DNA of 64,000 nt from Propionicimonas sp. (GCF_029975155.1 NZ_JARKPQ010000242.1:1-64000); one strand, 5' to 3'. Numbered from the stretch's first letter, positions 15,515 through 24,632 are shown. Notes: generated by a model not told the origin, from the letters alone. Numbers and translations: made by a program.

Positions 15515-17247
15515 GCCCCGATCCTAATCTGCACGGACGCCGCGGGGCCGATTCGCAGTGGCCAGCACCAGTCGCCCTGGACCTCGATCAGCCGGACGCC
15601 GGGCTGCTCCAGCCAGTCGGCGATCCGCTCGGTCTCCTCGATGATCGCCGCCGGCGCCGGACCGGGCGGCGGCGCCACCCATTCGGCGACGGTCACCGCG
15701 TCCCTCGCCACCTGCTGCGGCACCTCTCCCGGCCGGGCCAGTGCGGCCGCGGCCAGCCGGCCGTGGCGGATGACGTGGATCTCCCAACCCGGATCGGTGC
15801 GGCGAGCCGCGACGATCTGCGCGCAACCGGCCAGGCTCGCCAGCCGGTGGTGCCGCAACGCTGCCCGGCTGAACCCCTCCAGCCGTTCGGTGAGCACGGC
15901 GGCGTCCTCGAACCGCTCGGCGCTCACCAGCTGTCGCAGCCGCGGCTCGGCCCTGCGGACCAGGGGGCTGACGTCGCTGGTCAGGCAGCCGCGCACCCGC
16001 TCGGTGAGCTCCGCGTACTGCTCTGGCGTCACCGCCAGTTCGCAGGGCGCACAGCAGCGACCCATCTCGCCCAGCGCGCACGAGCTGCTCGCCCTGCGCG
16101 AGGAGAGCCGGGTCGTGCACTGCCGGATCGGGAATGCGTCGTAGAGCGCGAGCATCGCCGCTTCCGCCGACGCGCGGCGCCGGAACGGACCGAAGTAGAG
16201 CGCATCGTCGTCGGCCACGGTCTTCACGATCGACAGCCTGGGATAGGCCTCCCTGGTGAGCTTCAGCCACACCTGCCGCTCGGGGAACTTCGACCGCCGG
16301 TTGTAGCGCGGGGAGTGGGCGGCGATCAGCCGCAGCTCCAGCACGTCCGCCTCCAGTGGCGTGCGGCAGACCGTGGTCTCCACACCGGTGGAGATCCGGA
16401 CCATCTCGTCGATCCGCGGACGCGTCTCCGCTGCGGTGAAGTAGCTCGCCACCCGCCGGCGCAGGTTGCGGCTCTTGCCGACGTACAGCACCTGCCGGCG
16501 CGACCGCCCGTCCGGGCCGGCGAGGTCGGCGACGAACTGGTAGACGCCCGGCGCGCTGGGCACCCCCTTCGCGAAGCCACGCTTGGCCCGGCGCTCGGGC
16601 GACACCCTGCGGGTGAACTCGAGCAGATCCTCGAGGGTGGCGCAGCCGAGGTTGCCCACCCGTTCCAGCAGGCCGTGCAGCACGTCGACGGTGGCGCGGG
16701 CGTCGGCGAGCGCCCGGTGGTTGGGCGTCGTGGTGGCCCGGAAGTGCGCGGCGAGCGTGGCGAGCTTGACGTTCGGCACCTCGTCGCGCAGCAGCACCTG
16801 CCGGGCGAGGGCGACCGTGTCGAGCACGTCGGGCGCCGGCCACGGGTAGCCGTGGATCTCACAGGCGCGTTTCAGGAAGCCCGTGTCGAAGCCGGCGTTG
16901 TGGGCGACCAGCACGCAGCCGGAGGCGAACTCCAGGAAGCTGGGCAGGACGGACGCGAGCCTCGGCGCCCCGGCCACCATCGCGTTCGTGATGCCGGTGA
17001 GGACGGCGACCAGCGCCGGGATGTGCGTGTTCGGGTTCACGAGCGTCTGGAACTCGCCCAGCACCTCGCCGCCACGCACCTTCACCGCGCCGATCTCGGT
17101 GATCGTGTCCTCGCCGGTGCTGCCGGTGGTCTCGAGGTCGACCACGCAGAACGTGACCTGCGCCAGCGGTCGGCCGAGGTCTTCGAAGCTCGGCTGGAGG
17201 ACTGCTGCACTGGTCACAGCACGGACGCTAGACCGCTCCTCTGACAT
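15511..17247 (-). CDS. DEDD 3'-5' exonuclease fused to GIY-YIG (UvrC/Cho-like) nuclease
   Basis: About 578 aa. Residues 30-200 are a DnaQ-type exonuclease with FCVVDLETTG (Exo I), LVAHNAGFDTGFL (Exo II) and PNHRALADARAT (Exo III, H-x4-D). Residues about 225-330 form a GIY-YIG endonuclease with SAPGVYQFV and VLYVGKSRNLRRRVASYF, followed by a UvrC-like cysteine cluster (SCALGEMGRCCAPCELAV) and a UVR-like helix pair. The domain order is that of the DNA polymerase III epsilon-like/UvrC-like fusion known in actinobacteria, thought to act in DNA repair. The ATG at 17247 is taken because nothing upstream resembles the family; a GTG about 35 bases later is the alternative. Confidence 0.9.
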   Translation of the reverse strand: MSEERSSVRAVTSAAVLQPSFEDLGRPLAQVTFCVVDLETTGSTGEDTITEIGAVKVRGGEVLGEFQTLVNPNTHIPALVAVLTGITNAMVAGAPRLASVLPSFLEFASGCVLVAHNAGFDTGFLKRACEIHGYPWPAPDVLDTVALARQVLLRDEVPNVKLATLAAHFRATTTPNHRALADARATVDVLHGLLERVGNLGCATLEDLLEFTRRVSPERRAKRGFAKGVPSAPGVYQFVADLAGPDGRSRRQVLYVGKSRNLRRRVASYFTAAETRPRIDEMVRISTGVETTVCRTPLEADVLELRLIAAHSPRYNRRSKFPERQVWLKLTREAYPRLSIVKTVADDDALYFGPFRRRASAEAAMLALYDAFPIRQCTTRLSSRRASSSCALGEMGRCCAPCELAVTPEQYAELTERVRGCLTSDVSPLVRRAEPRLRQLVSAERFEDAAVLTERLEGFSRAALRHHRLASLAGCAQIVAARRTDPGWEIHVIRHGRLAAAALARPGEVPQQVARDAVTVAEWVAPPPGPAPAAIIEETERIADWLEQPGVRLIEVQGDWCWPLRIGPAASVQIRIGA

Positions 17248-17379
17248 GACCTCGGCAGGCGGCACGGCGAGTCGCCGCCACCGTGCACACCGCGTTCCCT
17301 CCGTTGCCAGAGCCCTCATCGGTGCGGCGTTGTGCTGGCCCGGAGGGCAGTGTCAGAGGGTCACGCCACGATTGTCGGC

Positions 17380-17604
17380 ATGGATGTACTACATGTCGAC
17401 TGCGGCACCTGCCGAGCTCGTGGCCCGGCCTGCGCCGACTGCGTGGTGTCGGTCCTGCTCGGGCCGCTGCCGCAGGCCCTCGTCCTCGACGACGAGGAGC
17501 AGGCCGCGCTGCGAGCGATGGCCGATTCCGGCCTGGTGCCACCACTTCGGCTGGTGCGTGCGGAGCCACCGATGCCCCTGGAGGGATTCTCCGGAACCGG
17601 CTGA
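17380..17604 (+). CDS. small conserved cysteine-motif protein
   Basis: A 74-aa protein, MDVLHVDCGTCRARGPACAD followed by CVVSVLLGP, then an acidic helix (LDDEEQAALRAMADSGLVPPL). Four cysteines in a C-x2-C-x6-C-x2-C pattern suggest a small metal-binding knuckle. Similar short proteins with DC..CRARGPACADCVV sit divergently from the exonuclease/GIY-YIG gene in other actinomycetes, which supports it as a real gene. An earlier TTG at 17332 is possible. The function is unknown. Confidence 0.75.
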   Translation: MDVLHVDCGTCRARGPACADCVVSVLLGPLPQALVLDDEEQAALRAMADSGLVPPLRLVRAEPPMPLEGFSGTG

Positions 17605-17764
17605 CGGCGAACTCCGGACCGGGCCTGGCTTGGGTCGTCGTCTACAGTGGCCGGGGCCTTGGCCGGCCACGACCGGAGAGTTTCGGTCCGTGGGCTGGAC
17701 GGAGTTGCGTTCCTGACCGCCTCCCCTTAGGGTTTTCTCAGGTTTGTTTCAGCAGGAGGAATGT

Positions 17765-18820
17765 ATGGGGGCTCGGCAGGGCGTGCGCAGCGCTGTTGCT
17801 GTCGTCGCGGCGACCCTGGTGCTGTTCAGCGCCCAGGCAGCGACTCCGACGCAGGCAACGCCCACTCCGTCCCCGACTCCTTCCCCCACCTCGACCACGG
17901 CCGCCAAGCTCGCGGACGCCAAGAAGCAGGTCCAGGCGCTCGAGGAGCAGACCAGCAAGATCGGTGAGGACTACGACGAGGCCGTCCAGCGGCTCGCGGT
18001 GAGCAAGGACCGACTCCGCGTACTGCAGGGGGACATCTCCGCCCAGCGGAAGAAGGTCGACGAACTCGGTGAGCAGGTGCGGGCAATCGCACTGATCCAG
18101 TTCCGCAACCGTGAGGTCGACCCGGCCGTCCAGATCTTCACCAGTGGCGACCCGAACACCCTGCTCGACCGGCTGTCCACCGCCGACAAGGTCGACCAGG
18201 ACATGAACGCCACCTTGGCCGAGCACCAGGCCGAGCAGGCCAACCTGGCCGACATGCAGCGCACGGAGGCCGCGGAGGCCGACGCGCTCGCCGACCAGGA
18301 GCGGGAGTTGGCCGACCTGAAGAAGGAGATGCAGGACAAGGTCGACCAGGCCCAGGCCCTCGTGCTGCAGCTGACCAACCAGCAGGTCGAGGAGCTGCAG
18401 CAGGCCGAGGGTGGCAGCACCGGCTGGAGCCTCAACGAGCTGGACGGGGTCACCGCGAACGCCAAGGCCCTGGGCGCCATCAAGTACGCCGTGTCGAAGG
18501 TGAAGGGCGGCCAGTACGTCTGGGGCGCCTCCGGCCCGAACGGCTTCGACTGCTCGGGGCTGATGCTCGCGGCCTACCGCTCGGTCGGCATCTCGCTGCC
18601 GCACTCCTCGCGGGCGCAGGCCGGCCTCGGCCGCGCGGTCTCCCGTAGCGAACTGCGTCCGGGCGACCTGATCTTCTGGTACCACCCCATCCACCACGTC
18701 GGCATGTACATCGGCAACGGCAAGATCGTGCACGCCCGCAACACGCGCTCCGATCTGGTCATCCAGACCCTGTCCTCCTACCCCGCCCCGTGGGCCGGCG
18801 CGCGTCGCATCGTCGGCTGA
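17765..18820 (+). CDS. NlpC/P60 peptidoglycan endopeptidase with coiled-coil N-terminus
   Basis: A 351-aa exported cell-wall hydrolase, with AGGAGG seven bases before the ATG. It has a signal peptide (RSAVAVVAATLVLFSAQAA), a Thr/Pro linker, and a long coiled coil at residues 40-215 (KLADAKKQVQALEEQTSKIG and onward). The NlpC/P60 domain occupies about 230-351. The catalytic Cys is in GFDCSGLMLAAYRSVG, the His in HHVGMYIGNG and the third polar residue in IVHARN. The coiled coil usually keeps such enzymes (RipA/CwlO-like) inactive until septation or partner binding. The next gene begins inside its last codons. Confidence 0.95.
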   Translation: MGARQGVRSAVAVVAATLVLFSAQAATPTQATPTPSPTPSPTSTTAAKLADAKKQVQALEEQTSKIGEDYDEAVQRLAVSKDRLRVLQGDISAQRKKVDELGEQVRAIALIQFRNREVDPAVQIFTSGDPNTLLDRLSTADKVDQDMNATLAEHQAEQANLADMQRTEAAEADALADQERELADLKKEMQDKVDQAQALVLQLTNQQVEELQQAEGGSTGWSLNELDGVTANAKALGAIKYAVSKVKGGQYVWGASGPNGFDCSGLMLAAYRSVGISLPHSSRAQAGLGRAVSRSELRPGDLIFWYHPIHHVGMYIGNGKIVHARNTRSDLVIQTLSSYPAPWAGARRIVG

Positions 18821-19863
18821 GACTCGCCTTCCTCCCGGCGGCGCTGCTGCTCTGGGCGCCGGGCTGCGCCTCCGTTCCCGCCCCCACTCCCGCCGGCCGG
18901 ACCGGGATCGCCGAACGCCTGGAGGCGGCCCTGCAGCGGCGGGCCCGCGATGACTTTCTCGCCACCTTCGCACCGGACGCCGACGACCAGGCCGTCGCGA
19001 CGAGCTGGTACACGGTGTTGTCAGCCGGCGACGCGACGGTCGCGGACGCGGGTGATCGCCGGCTCAGGTTCACCTACCGACTGCCCGGAGACCGCGGCCC
19101 CGCCACCGAGGAACTCCGCTACGAGCCGGCGTCGGGCACGGACCGGATCGGCTTCGTCCATGCCGTCGGCGACGCCCTGCCGGTGTGGGCGCTGGCCGGC
19201 GTCTCCGTGGCGGACTCCGACTCGGGCACGCTGCTGTCGACGCTCGACGCCACAGCCAGGGAGCGCTGGGTACGGCGGATCGACCGCGCCGCCACGAATG
19301 TCCGCGCCGCCGGGGTGGCGGACGACTGGTCCGGCGGGCTGGTCGTGGCGATCCCGCCCGAGGGCCGGTTCGGTGCGGTCAGCGGCGAGTCGGCGACGGA
19401 CGCGTCCGCGGTGACGACCTGCACGGCCGGCACACCGCGGATCGTGGTCAATCCCGCCATCCTCGACCAGCCCGACGAATGGCTGGACAGCACGCTGGTG
19501 CACGAGGCCGTCCATGTGGCCACCAATTCGGCGTGCACGCCGGGTGGGCTCGGCTGGGCGGTGGAAGGACTGGCCGAGTCGGTCGCGGCCCGGTCGGACG
19601 CCGACACCGCGTCCCGGAACCGCGGACTGGTCAGGGCTTTCGTCCGTGAGCACGGCGTCCCGGACACCCTGCCCGAGGACGTGTCGAGCCTCACCGACTA
19701 CGCGCTGGCCCAGGTCGCGGTGGACGCGCTGCGCGCGCGGCTCGGGACGGAAGCCGCCGCCTTCCTGCGCCAGGCGCTCGACGACCCGGACGGTCTGGGG
19801 GCGGACCAGCTCGCCGCCGCAACGCGGTGGTACGTCGCCGAGGTGCGCCGACTGGCCGGTTGA
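18790..19863 (+). CDS. lipoprotein with HExxH metalloprotease-like motif
   Basis: A 357-aa lipoprotein starting at a GTG 31 bases before the end of the NlpC/P60 gene, so the two are coupled. The leader LRLAFLPAALLLWAPGC has a PGC lipobox near residue 27. An N-terminal NTF2-like region is followed by a likely zinc site, STLVHEAVHVATN (H-E-x-x-H), with WAVEGLAESVAAR downstream supplying a glutamate as gluzincins do. Such proteins in actinomycetes are annotated as hypothetical. Given its neighbour, an envelope-remodelling role is plausible but unproven. Confidence 0.85.
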   Translation: MGRRASHRRLRLAFLPAALLLWAPGCASVPAPTPAGRTGIAERLEAALQRRARDDFLATFAPDADDQAVATSWYTVLSAGDATVADAGDRRLRFTYRLPGDRGPATEELRYEPASGTDRIGFVHAVGDALPVWALAGVSVADSDSGTLLSTLDATARERWVRRIDRAATNVRAAGVADDWSGGLVVAIPPEGRFGAVSGESATDASAVTTCTAGTPRIVVNPAILDQPDEWLDSTLVHEAVHVATNSACTPGGLGWAVEGLAESVAARSDADTASRNRGLVRAFVREHGVPDTLPEDVSSLTDYALAQVAVDALRARLGTEAAAFLRQALDDPDGLGADQLAAATRWYVAEVRRLAG

Positions 19864-19877
19864 CCTACGGTGGCGGT

Positions 19878-21620
19878 GTGGGCCACGTGGACATCGCCGG
19901 GGTGCGGTACGAACTGCCGGACGGGCGGGTGCTGCTCGACGAGGTGGCGTTCCGGATCGGCGAGGGTGCGAAGGTCGCGCTGGTCGGGGCGAACGGGTCG
20001 GGCAAGACGACGCTGCTGCGGATCATCACCGGCGATCTCGCCCCGCACGCCGGCGCGGTCACTCGATCGGGCGGCCTGGGGGTGATGCGCCAGTTCGTCG
20101 GCCAGGGTGTGGTCGAGGGTGCCGGCGCGGATCCCACGGTGGCCGACCTGCTGCTGTCGGTGGCCCCACCGCGGGTGCAGGCGGCGGCGTCCGCTGTGGA
20201 CGCCTGTGAGCGCGCGCTGATGGACATCGACGACGTGGACACCCAGCTGCGCTACGCGGCGGCGCTGGCCGAGTTCGCCGACGCCGGCGGCTACGACCTC
20301 GAGGTCGTGTGGGACGTGTGCACCACCGCCGCGCTGGGCGTCCCGTACGACCGGGCGAAGTACCGGGCGCTGGGCACGTTGTCGGGCGGCGAGCAGAAGA
20401 GGCTGGTGCTGGAGTACCTGCTGCGCGGACCTGATGAGGTGCTGCTGCTGGACGAGCCCGACAACTACCTCGATGTGCCGGGCAAGACCTGGCTGGAGGA
20501 GCGGATCGCCGAGTCGCAGAAGACGATCCTGTTCATCTCACACGACCGGGAGCTGCTCGCCAATGCCGCGACGCGGATCGTGACGGTCGAGCTGGGTGCG
20601 GCCGGCAACCGGGTGTGGACGCATCCCGGCGGGTTCGCGACGTACCACGAGGCCAGGCGCGCCCGGTTCGAGCGGTTCGACGAGCTGCGCCGGCGTTGGG
20701 ACGAGGAACACGCGAAGCTGCGCACGCTGGTGGCGACACTGAAGCAGAAGGCGACGTACAACGACGGGATGGCGAGCCGCTACCAGGCGGCGCAGACCCG
20801 GCTGCGGAAGTTCGAGGAAGCCGGACCGCCGGCCGAGCAGCCGCGGGAGCAGCAGGTCCGGATGCGGCTCTCCGGCGGGCGGACGGCGAAGCGCGCGGTG
20901 GTGTGCGAGCACCTGGAGTTGCGGCTGGCCCCGGGGGAGTCGACCGACGGTGCTCTGATGCGTCCGTTCGACCTGGAGGTCTGGTACGGCGAGCGGGTGG
21001 CGGTACTCGGCTCGAACGGGTCGGGCAAGTCGCACTTCCTGCGGCTGCTGGCACGGGGCGGGTCGCTGCCTGACCTGGAGCACGAGCCGGTCGGGGAGCC
21101 GGGTGCGATCGCCGCCGTGGAGCACACCGGACGGGCGCGGCTGGGTGCGAGGGTTCGTCCGGGCTGGTTCGTGCAGACCCACGAGCACCCGGAGTTGGTC
21201 GGACGGACGCTGCTGGAGATCCTGCACCGCGGTGACGCCACTCCGGACGGACGCGGCCGGGCGGGCATGGGCAGGGAGCAGGCGAGCCGGGTGCTGGATC
21301 GCTATGAGCTGGCGGGCGCCGCCGAGCAGCGCTTCGAGGTGCTCTCCGGCGGGCAGCAGGCGCGGTTCCAGATCCTGCTGTTGGAGCTGTCCGGGGCGAC
21401 GCTGCTGTTGCTGGACGAGCCGACGGACAACCTGGACGTGCAGTCGGCTGAGGCGCTGGAGGACGGGCTGGCTGCGTTCTCCGGCACGGTGCTGGCGGTC
21501 ACGCACGACCGGTGGTTCGCCCGCAGCTTCGACCGGTTCGTGGTGTTCGGCGCCGACGGCTCGGTGTACGAGTCGGGCGAGCCGGTCTGGCAGGAGGGAC
21601 GGGTGCAGCGGGCGCGGTGA
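19878..21620 (+). CDS. ABC-F family ATPase
   Basis: A 580-aa soluble tandem ATPase with two nucleotide-binding domains and no transmembrane segments. The first half has GANGSGKTTLLRII, LSGGEQKRLVLEYLL and LLLDEPDNYLDV. The second has GSNGSGKSHFLRLL, LSGGQQARFQILLLEL and LLLDEPTDNLDV. Between them lies the long helical linker (ARFERFDELRRRWDEEHAKL) typical of ribosome-binding ABC-F proteins. Members act on the ribosome E-site as translation factors or give antibiotic protection; which applies here cannot be read. The GTG at 19878 is chosen because homology begins there, and a 36-base overlap with the previous gene would result from the earlier start. Confidence 0.92.
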   Translation: MGHVDIAGVRYELPDGRVLLDEVAFRIGEGAKVALVGANGSGKTTLLRIITGDLAPHAGAVTRSGGLGVMRQFVGQGVVEGAGADPTVADLLLSVAPPRVQAAASAVDACERALMDIDDVDTQLRYAAALAEFADAGGYDLEVVWDVCTTAALGVPYDRAKYRALGTLSGGEQKRLVLEYLLRGPDEVLLLDEPDNYLDVPGKTWLEERIAESQKTILFISHDRELLANAATRIVTVELGAAGNRVWTHPGGFATYHEARRARFERFDELRRRWDEEHAKLRTLVATLKQKATYNDGMASRYQAAQTRLRKFEEAGPPAEQPREQQVRMRLSGGRTAKRAVVCEHLELRLAPGESTDGALMRPFDLEVWYGERVAVLGSNGSGKSHFLRLLARGGSLPDLEHEPVGEPGAIAAVEHTGRARLGARVRPGWFVQTHEHPELVGRTLLEILHRGDATPDGRGRAGMGREQASRVLDRYELAGAAEQRFEVLSGGQQARFQILLLELSGATLLLLDEPTDNLDVQSAEALEDGLAAFSGTVLAVTHDRWFARSFDRFVVFGADGSVYESGEPVWQEGRVQRAR

Positions 21621-21624
21621 GCGC

Positions 21625-21867
21625 TCAACCCGCTCGGCGCGCCATCTCCTCCACGATCCAGCGCGCCGTCTCCCGTGGACACGCGCCGGGTTCGCTGAAG
21701 CTGACCGCGAAGACGCCGGTGATCTCGGTCAGTTGGGGGACGCCGTGGAGCGCGAGGATCGCGTCCGCCTCTGCCGCGTACTCGTCCCGAGGCGCCCCGC
21801 CGGCGATGAGCCCCACCGGATCCGCTTCGGCGAGGATCTCGATGAGCCCGTCCCGGGTGATGGCCAT
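21625..21867 (-). CDS. small conserved protein (DUF1871-like)
   Basis: An 80-aa acidic protein, MAITRDGLIEILAEADPVGL followed by IAGGAPRDEYAAEADAILAL. The DPVGLIAGGAPRDEY stretch is reminiscent of DUF1871 proteins, in which DP.gLl..gaP.DEY is the conserved core. It converges on the ABC-F gene with four bases between the stops. The function is unknown. Confidence 0.7.
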   Translation of the reverse strand: MAITRDGLIEILAEADPVGLIAGGAPRDEYAAEADAILALHGVPQLTEITGVFAVSFSEPGACPRETARWIVEEMARRAG

Positions 21868-21970
21868 GGCGAAGAGCCTAGAGCGCCGGAGCCCAAACCG
21901 GTCCCTGAGCCCGAATCCTCCGAAATCGCTCGTCGAGCCGTCGAGACGTGCTCGATCGGTGGATCCGGGC

Positions 21971-22091
21971 TGAGGAGCGAGCGTCAGCCCTCCCAACCGG
22001 TCCCTGAGGAGCGAGCGTCAGCCCTCCCAACCGGTCCCTGAGGAGCGAGCGCCAGCCCTCCCAACCGGTCCCTGAGGAGCGAGCGCCAGCG
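21971..22091. repeat. 34-base tandem repeat, three full copies plus part
   Basis: A 34-base unit beginning TGAGGAGCGAGCG and ending CCAACCGGTCCC starts at 21971, 22005 and 22039, with a partial fourth copy at 22073. The first part of the unit is the widespread TGAGGAGCGAGCG...CACGAAGGG element, seen again at 22219-22252. Confidence 0.85.
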
Positions 22092-22369
22092 AGCGTCGCG
22101 AAGGGCGCCGCCCCTGTTGTCATCCTTCCGCGTCATCCCGGGCTTGCTCCGGGATCCTTGGTGGTTGCGTCGTCACGCCGGTGCGGGGATCCCGGCGTGC
22201 GCCGGGATGACGGGTGGGCCCCTGAGGAGCGAGCGCCAGCGAGCGTCACGAAGAGCGGCAGGGAGGATCCGCATTCTCGACGGCCATTCATGGGTCCCGC
22301 CGGCTGGCAAGGACATCGACAGCGCAGATCCTCCCGACCAATCATGAGTCGGTGGCCTGGCCCAGCCGG
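22092..22369. repeat. mixed dispersed repeats, no gene
   Basis: The stretch holds the GATCCCGG palindrome pair (22132-22157 and 22186-22211) and one TGAGGAGCGAGCGCCAGCGA element at 22219-22252. I see no coding signal and no clear promoter. Confidence 0.65.
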
Positions 22370-23290
22370 TCAGCTACGACAGGTCGCCAGCACAGCTCCG
22401 TCCGGCCCGAGTATCTCCCCCTCGACTGCCGGCGGATTGTCCCAGTCCAGAGGAATCGCGGCACCCGGCTTCACCCAGGCGTCCACGATCGCGATGCCGT
22501 CCACGACGGGGTGGGAGGTCGTGACACTGTCGCCGACGAGGCCGATCCGCAGGGTCTTGGCCTTGGTCAGCGCTCGTCCGTCGTTGCCGCGGACGGCCCC
22601 CGCGCCCCGTAACCGGTACTCGGCCACCGTGTCGTCGTTGTCGCGGCTCATGTCGCGCGGCAGGACCGGGCAGGCCGCGTCTCCGGACGGCGCGGCCAGG
22701 TCGGCCCCGACCGACAGTTCCACCCACGCGCCGGCGCCCGCCTCGCCCTGGTAGTTCGCCAGGCAGCTCACCACGGTGTCGTGCTCGTCGATGAACGCCG
22801 CCGTCACGAACTCCCACGCCTGCACGTCGGGTTCGTCCATGCCGGCCAGGGCACCCACGTACTCGGTCGCACGCTGTCCGAGGAATCGCCAGGAGGCGTC
22901 CATCGGCAGGCCACTGCTGGAGCAGATCCGGCGCAGGCCGGCCTCGGTGGTCATCTCGTCAGGAGCGAACTCCACGTCACTGGGGGCCTCCGACCACCCG
23001 ATCAGGCAGTGGTAGTCGTCGACCATGTTGGAGTAGTTGACGTCGATGCCGGGAGGCAGTGCTGTCGCCTTGGTCAGGTCGGGATCGGACGACCAGCCCG
23101 GGCGCGGCGGACAGCGCTGGACGACGACGGAGCGCGGGATCAGAGGCTTGGTCCACCACTCGCCCGGCTGGTGGACGTCGAGCGCCCAGCCGGCGGGCAC
23201 CGGCTCCTGCGGGATCGCAGCGGCGCAGCCAGCCAGAAGCAGCCCGATCGCGGCGCACAGGACGCCGATTCGCGTGGTCCGGCGGTTCAC
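22370..23290 (-). CDS. lipoprotein of unknown function
   Basis: A 306-aa lipoprotein from a GTG at 23290 after GGGGAATCAG. The leader TRIGVLCAAIGLLLAGC ends in an LAGC lipobox (C about 22). The mature part has six or more cysteines (VQRCPPRPGW, YHCLIGW, RRICSSSG, SCLANYQG, ACPVLPR and CRS at the end) that could pair as disulfides outside the membrane. Two similar halves, each with a cysteine loop and an Asp-rich segment, hint at an internal duplication. I do not recognise the family. Confidence 0.8.
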   Translation of the reverse strand: MNRRTTRIGVLCAAIGLLLAGCAAAIPQEPVPAGWALDVHQPGEWWTKPLIPRSVVVQRCPPRPGWSSDPDLTKATALPPGIDVNYSNMVDDYHCLIGWSEAPSDVEFAPDEMTTEAGLRRICSSSGLPMDASWRFLGQRATEYVGALAGMDEPDVQAWEFVTAAFIDEHDTVVSCLANYQGEAGAGAWVELSVGADLAAPSGDAACPVLPRDMSRDNDDTVAEYRLRGAGAVRGNDGRALTKAKTLRIGLVGDSVTTSHPVVDGIAIVDAWVKPGAAIPLDWDNPPAVEGEILGPDGAVLATCRS

Positions 23291-23349
23291 CTGATTCCCC
23301 TCCGTAGCGGCTGTTCCCCAACGAGCCATGATCAGCGTATGGGAGGTGA

Positions 23350-23670
23350 GGTCGGCCCGAACAGGAGAACGCCCTGGCCGAGGACCTCGGCGTCGGGCCC
23401 GTTGGCGACATCGGACTGCTCGACTCAGCCGTGCACCGCCCGCAGGTTTCGGTGTTCGGCGCGGACGCATACCCGGGGATTGATGAGAAGGCTGCGGTCC
23501 TGCTGGAGTCGCTCGTGCGGAATCACGCCCTGATCGACGGCGACAAACGACTCGGGTGGCTGGCGACGGTCGTGTTCTTCGGCCTGAACGAGATCACCCT
23601 CGACGCACCCGATGACGACGCCTACGACCTCGTCATCGGAATCGCCAGCGGTGCCGTCGCCTCTTTGTGC
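23350..23670 (+). pseudogene. Doc/Fic toxin fragment lacking its first codons
   Basis: The reading frame opens after an in-frame TGA near 23346 and gives ALAEDLGVGPVGDIGLLDSA, then VFGADAYPGIDEKAAVLLES, then LVRNHALIDGDKRLGWLATV. This is the body of a death-on-curing (Doc) toxin. The Fic-type motif is present as HALIDGDKR (23524-23550), with Asp where Doc normally has Asn. The usual N-terminus (M-x-E-Y/F-L-x-x-E-D) is missing, and the frame runs on without a normal stop into unrelated sequence. No antitoxin precedes it, so it is most likely inactive. Confidence 0.7.
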
Positions 23671-23709
23671 TGGCTTCGCGGCAGCAGGCACGTCCGGCTG
23701 AGAGATGAC

Positions 23710-23949
23710 CTACGCGCGGCCGGCCCCGATCACGAAGTCGGCGACGTCGTCGAGCATCTCGGCCAGGTGTTCGGGTTGACCAGTCCAGACCTGACGGGAG
23801 ATGGGCAGCCCGGCGAGGACCATCGTGGCCGTGAGGTCGTCGATCGCCATGCCGCGGGGTGCGGGACGGAAAGCGATCGCGGTGGCGCGTTCTCGTTGGT
23901 CAGGGGTGAGCCCCTCCCACCACGACTGCAGGGACAGGTCGTCGCTCAT
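23710..23949 (-). CDS. small hypothetical protein
   Basis: A 79-aa acidic protein, MSDDLSLQSWWEGLTPDQRE, with a C-terminal helix LAEMLDDVADFVIGAGRA. It has ordinary high-GC codon use. It converges on the Doc fragment and is divergent from the reductase gene. I recognise no domain. The WWEGLTPDQR start resembles short uncharacterised actinobacterial proteins. Confidence 0.55.
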   Translation of the reverse strand: MSDDLSLQSWWEGLTPDQRERATAIAFRPAPRGMAIDDLTATMVLAGLPISRQVWTGQPEHLAEMLDDVADFVIGAGRA

Positions 23950-24045
23950 GCACCGATTCTGCCTCGATCAAGCTCCTGCCGCCTCGGGGTTGCCGGTGTC
24001 GGCGGGACGTTGCAGGCTGTAGCCCTCGACCTGGCGGAGGGTTTC

Positions 24046-24603
24046 ATGGGCAAGCTGATCTACGCGGCCAACATCTCGCTCGACGGCTTCCTCGAGGACG
24101 AGACCGGTTCGTTCGACTGGTCCGTGCCCGACGAGGAGGTGCACGCCTTCTGGAACGAGCACGAACGCCACATCGGCACCTCGCTCTACGGCCGGCGCAT
24201 GTACGAGACGATGCGGGTGTGGGAGAGCGATGACTGGTTGGCGGACGAGCCTGCGGTCGTCCGTGAGTACGCCGAGATCTGGCGTGATGCCGACAAGGTG
24301 GTCTACTCCTCCTCGCTGACGGACGCCTCGACCGCACGCACCAGGATCGAGCGGCGGTTCGACCCCGATGCGGTGCGACGGCTCAAGGACACCTCTGCCT
24401 CGGACGTGAGCATCGGCGGCGCGACGATCGCGGCGGAGGCCTTCCGGTACGGGCTGGTCGACGAGTGCGTGCTGCTGCTGTGTCCGGTCGTCGTGGGCGG
24501 CGGCAAGCCGGCGCTGCCTCGCGGAGTGCGGCTCGACCTCGAGTTGCTGGACCACCGACGGTTCGACAACGGCGTGATCTACGTCCGCCACGCCGTCCGC
24601 TAG
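24046..24603 (+). CDS. dihydrofolate reductase-like (RibD C-terminal domain) protein
   Basis: A 185-aa protein from the ATG at 24046, preceded by GGAGG at 24035-24039. KLIYAANISLDGFLEDETGS is the typical first strand of the RibD_C/dihydrofolate reductase superfamily, and SVPDEEVHAFWNEHERHIGT and YGRRMYETMRVWES follow as in YwjB/YyaP-type proteins. VSIGGATIAAEAFRYGLVDE is the dinucleotide-binding GG-A segment, and the C-terminus has VVVGGGKPALPRGVRLDLEL. It probably uses NADPH on an unknown pterin- or flavin-related substrate. Confidence 0.88.
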   Translation: MGKLIYAANISLDGFLEDETGSFDWSVPDEEVHAFWNEHERHIGTSLYGRRMYETMRVWESDDWLADEPAVVREYAEIWRDADKVVYSSSLTDASTARTRIERRFDPDAVRRLKDTSASDVSIGGATIAAEAFRYGLVDECVLLLCPVVVGGGKPALPRGVRLDLELLDHRRFDNGVIYVRHAVR

Positions 24604-24632
24604 GGACGGAGGGAGCGGGAACCACCGGCACC

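Noticed and set aside
17605-17764. Cyclic-di-AMP (ydaO) riboswitch ahead of the NlpC/P60 gene
   Set aside because: Such riboswitches precede related genes in actinomycetes, but the 160-base leader is short and I could not find the conserved helices.
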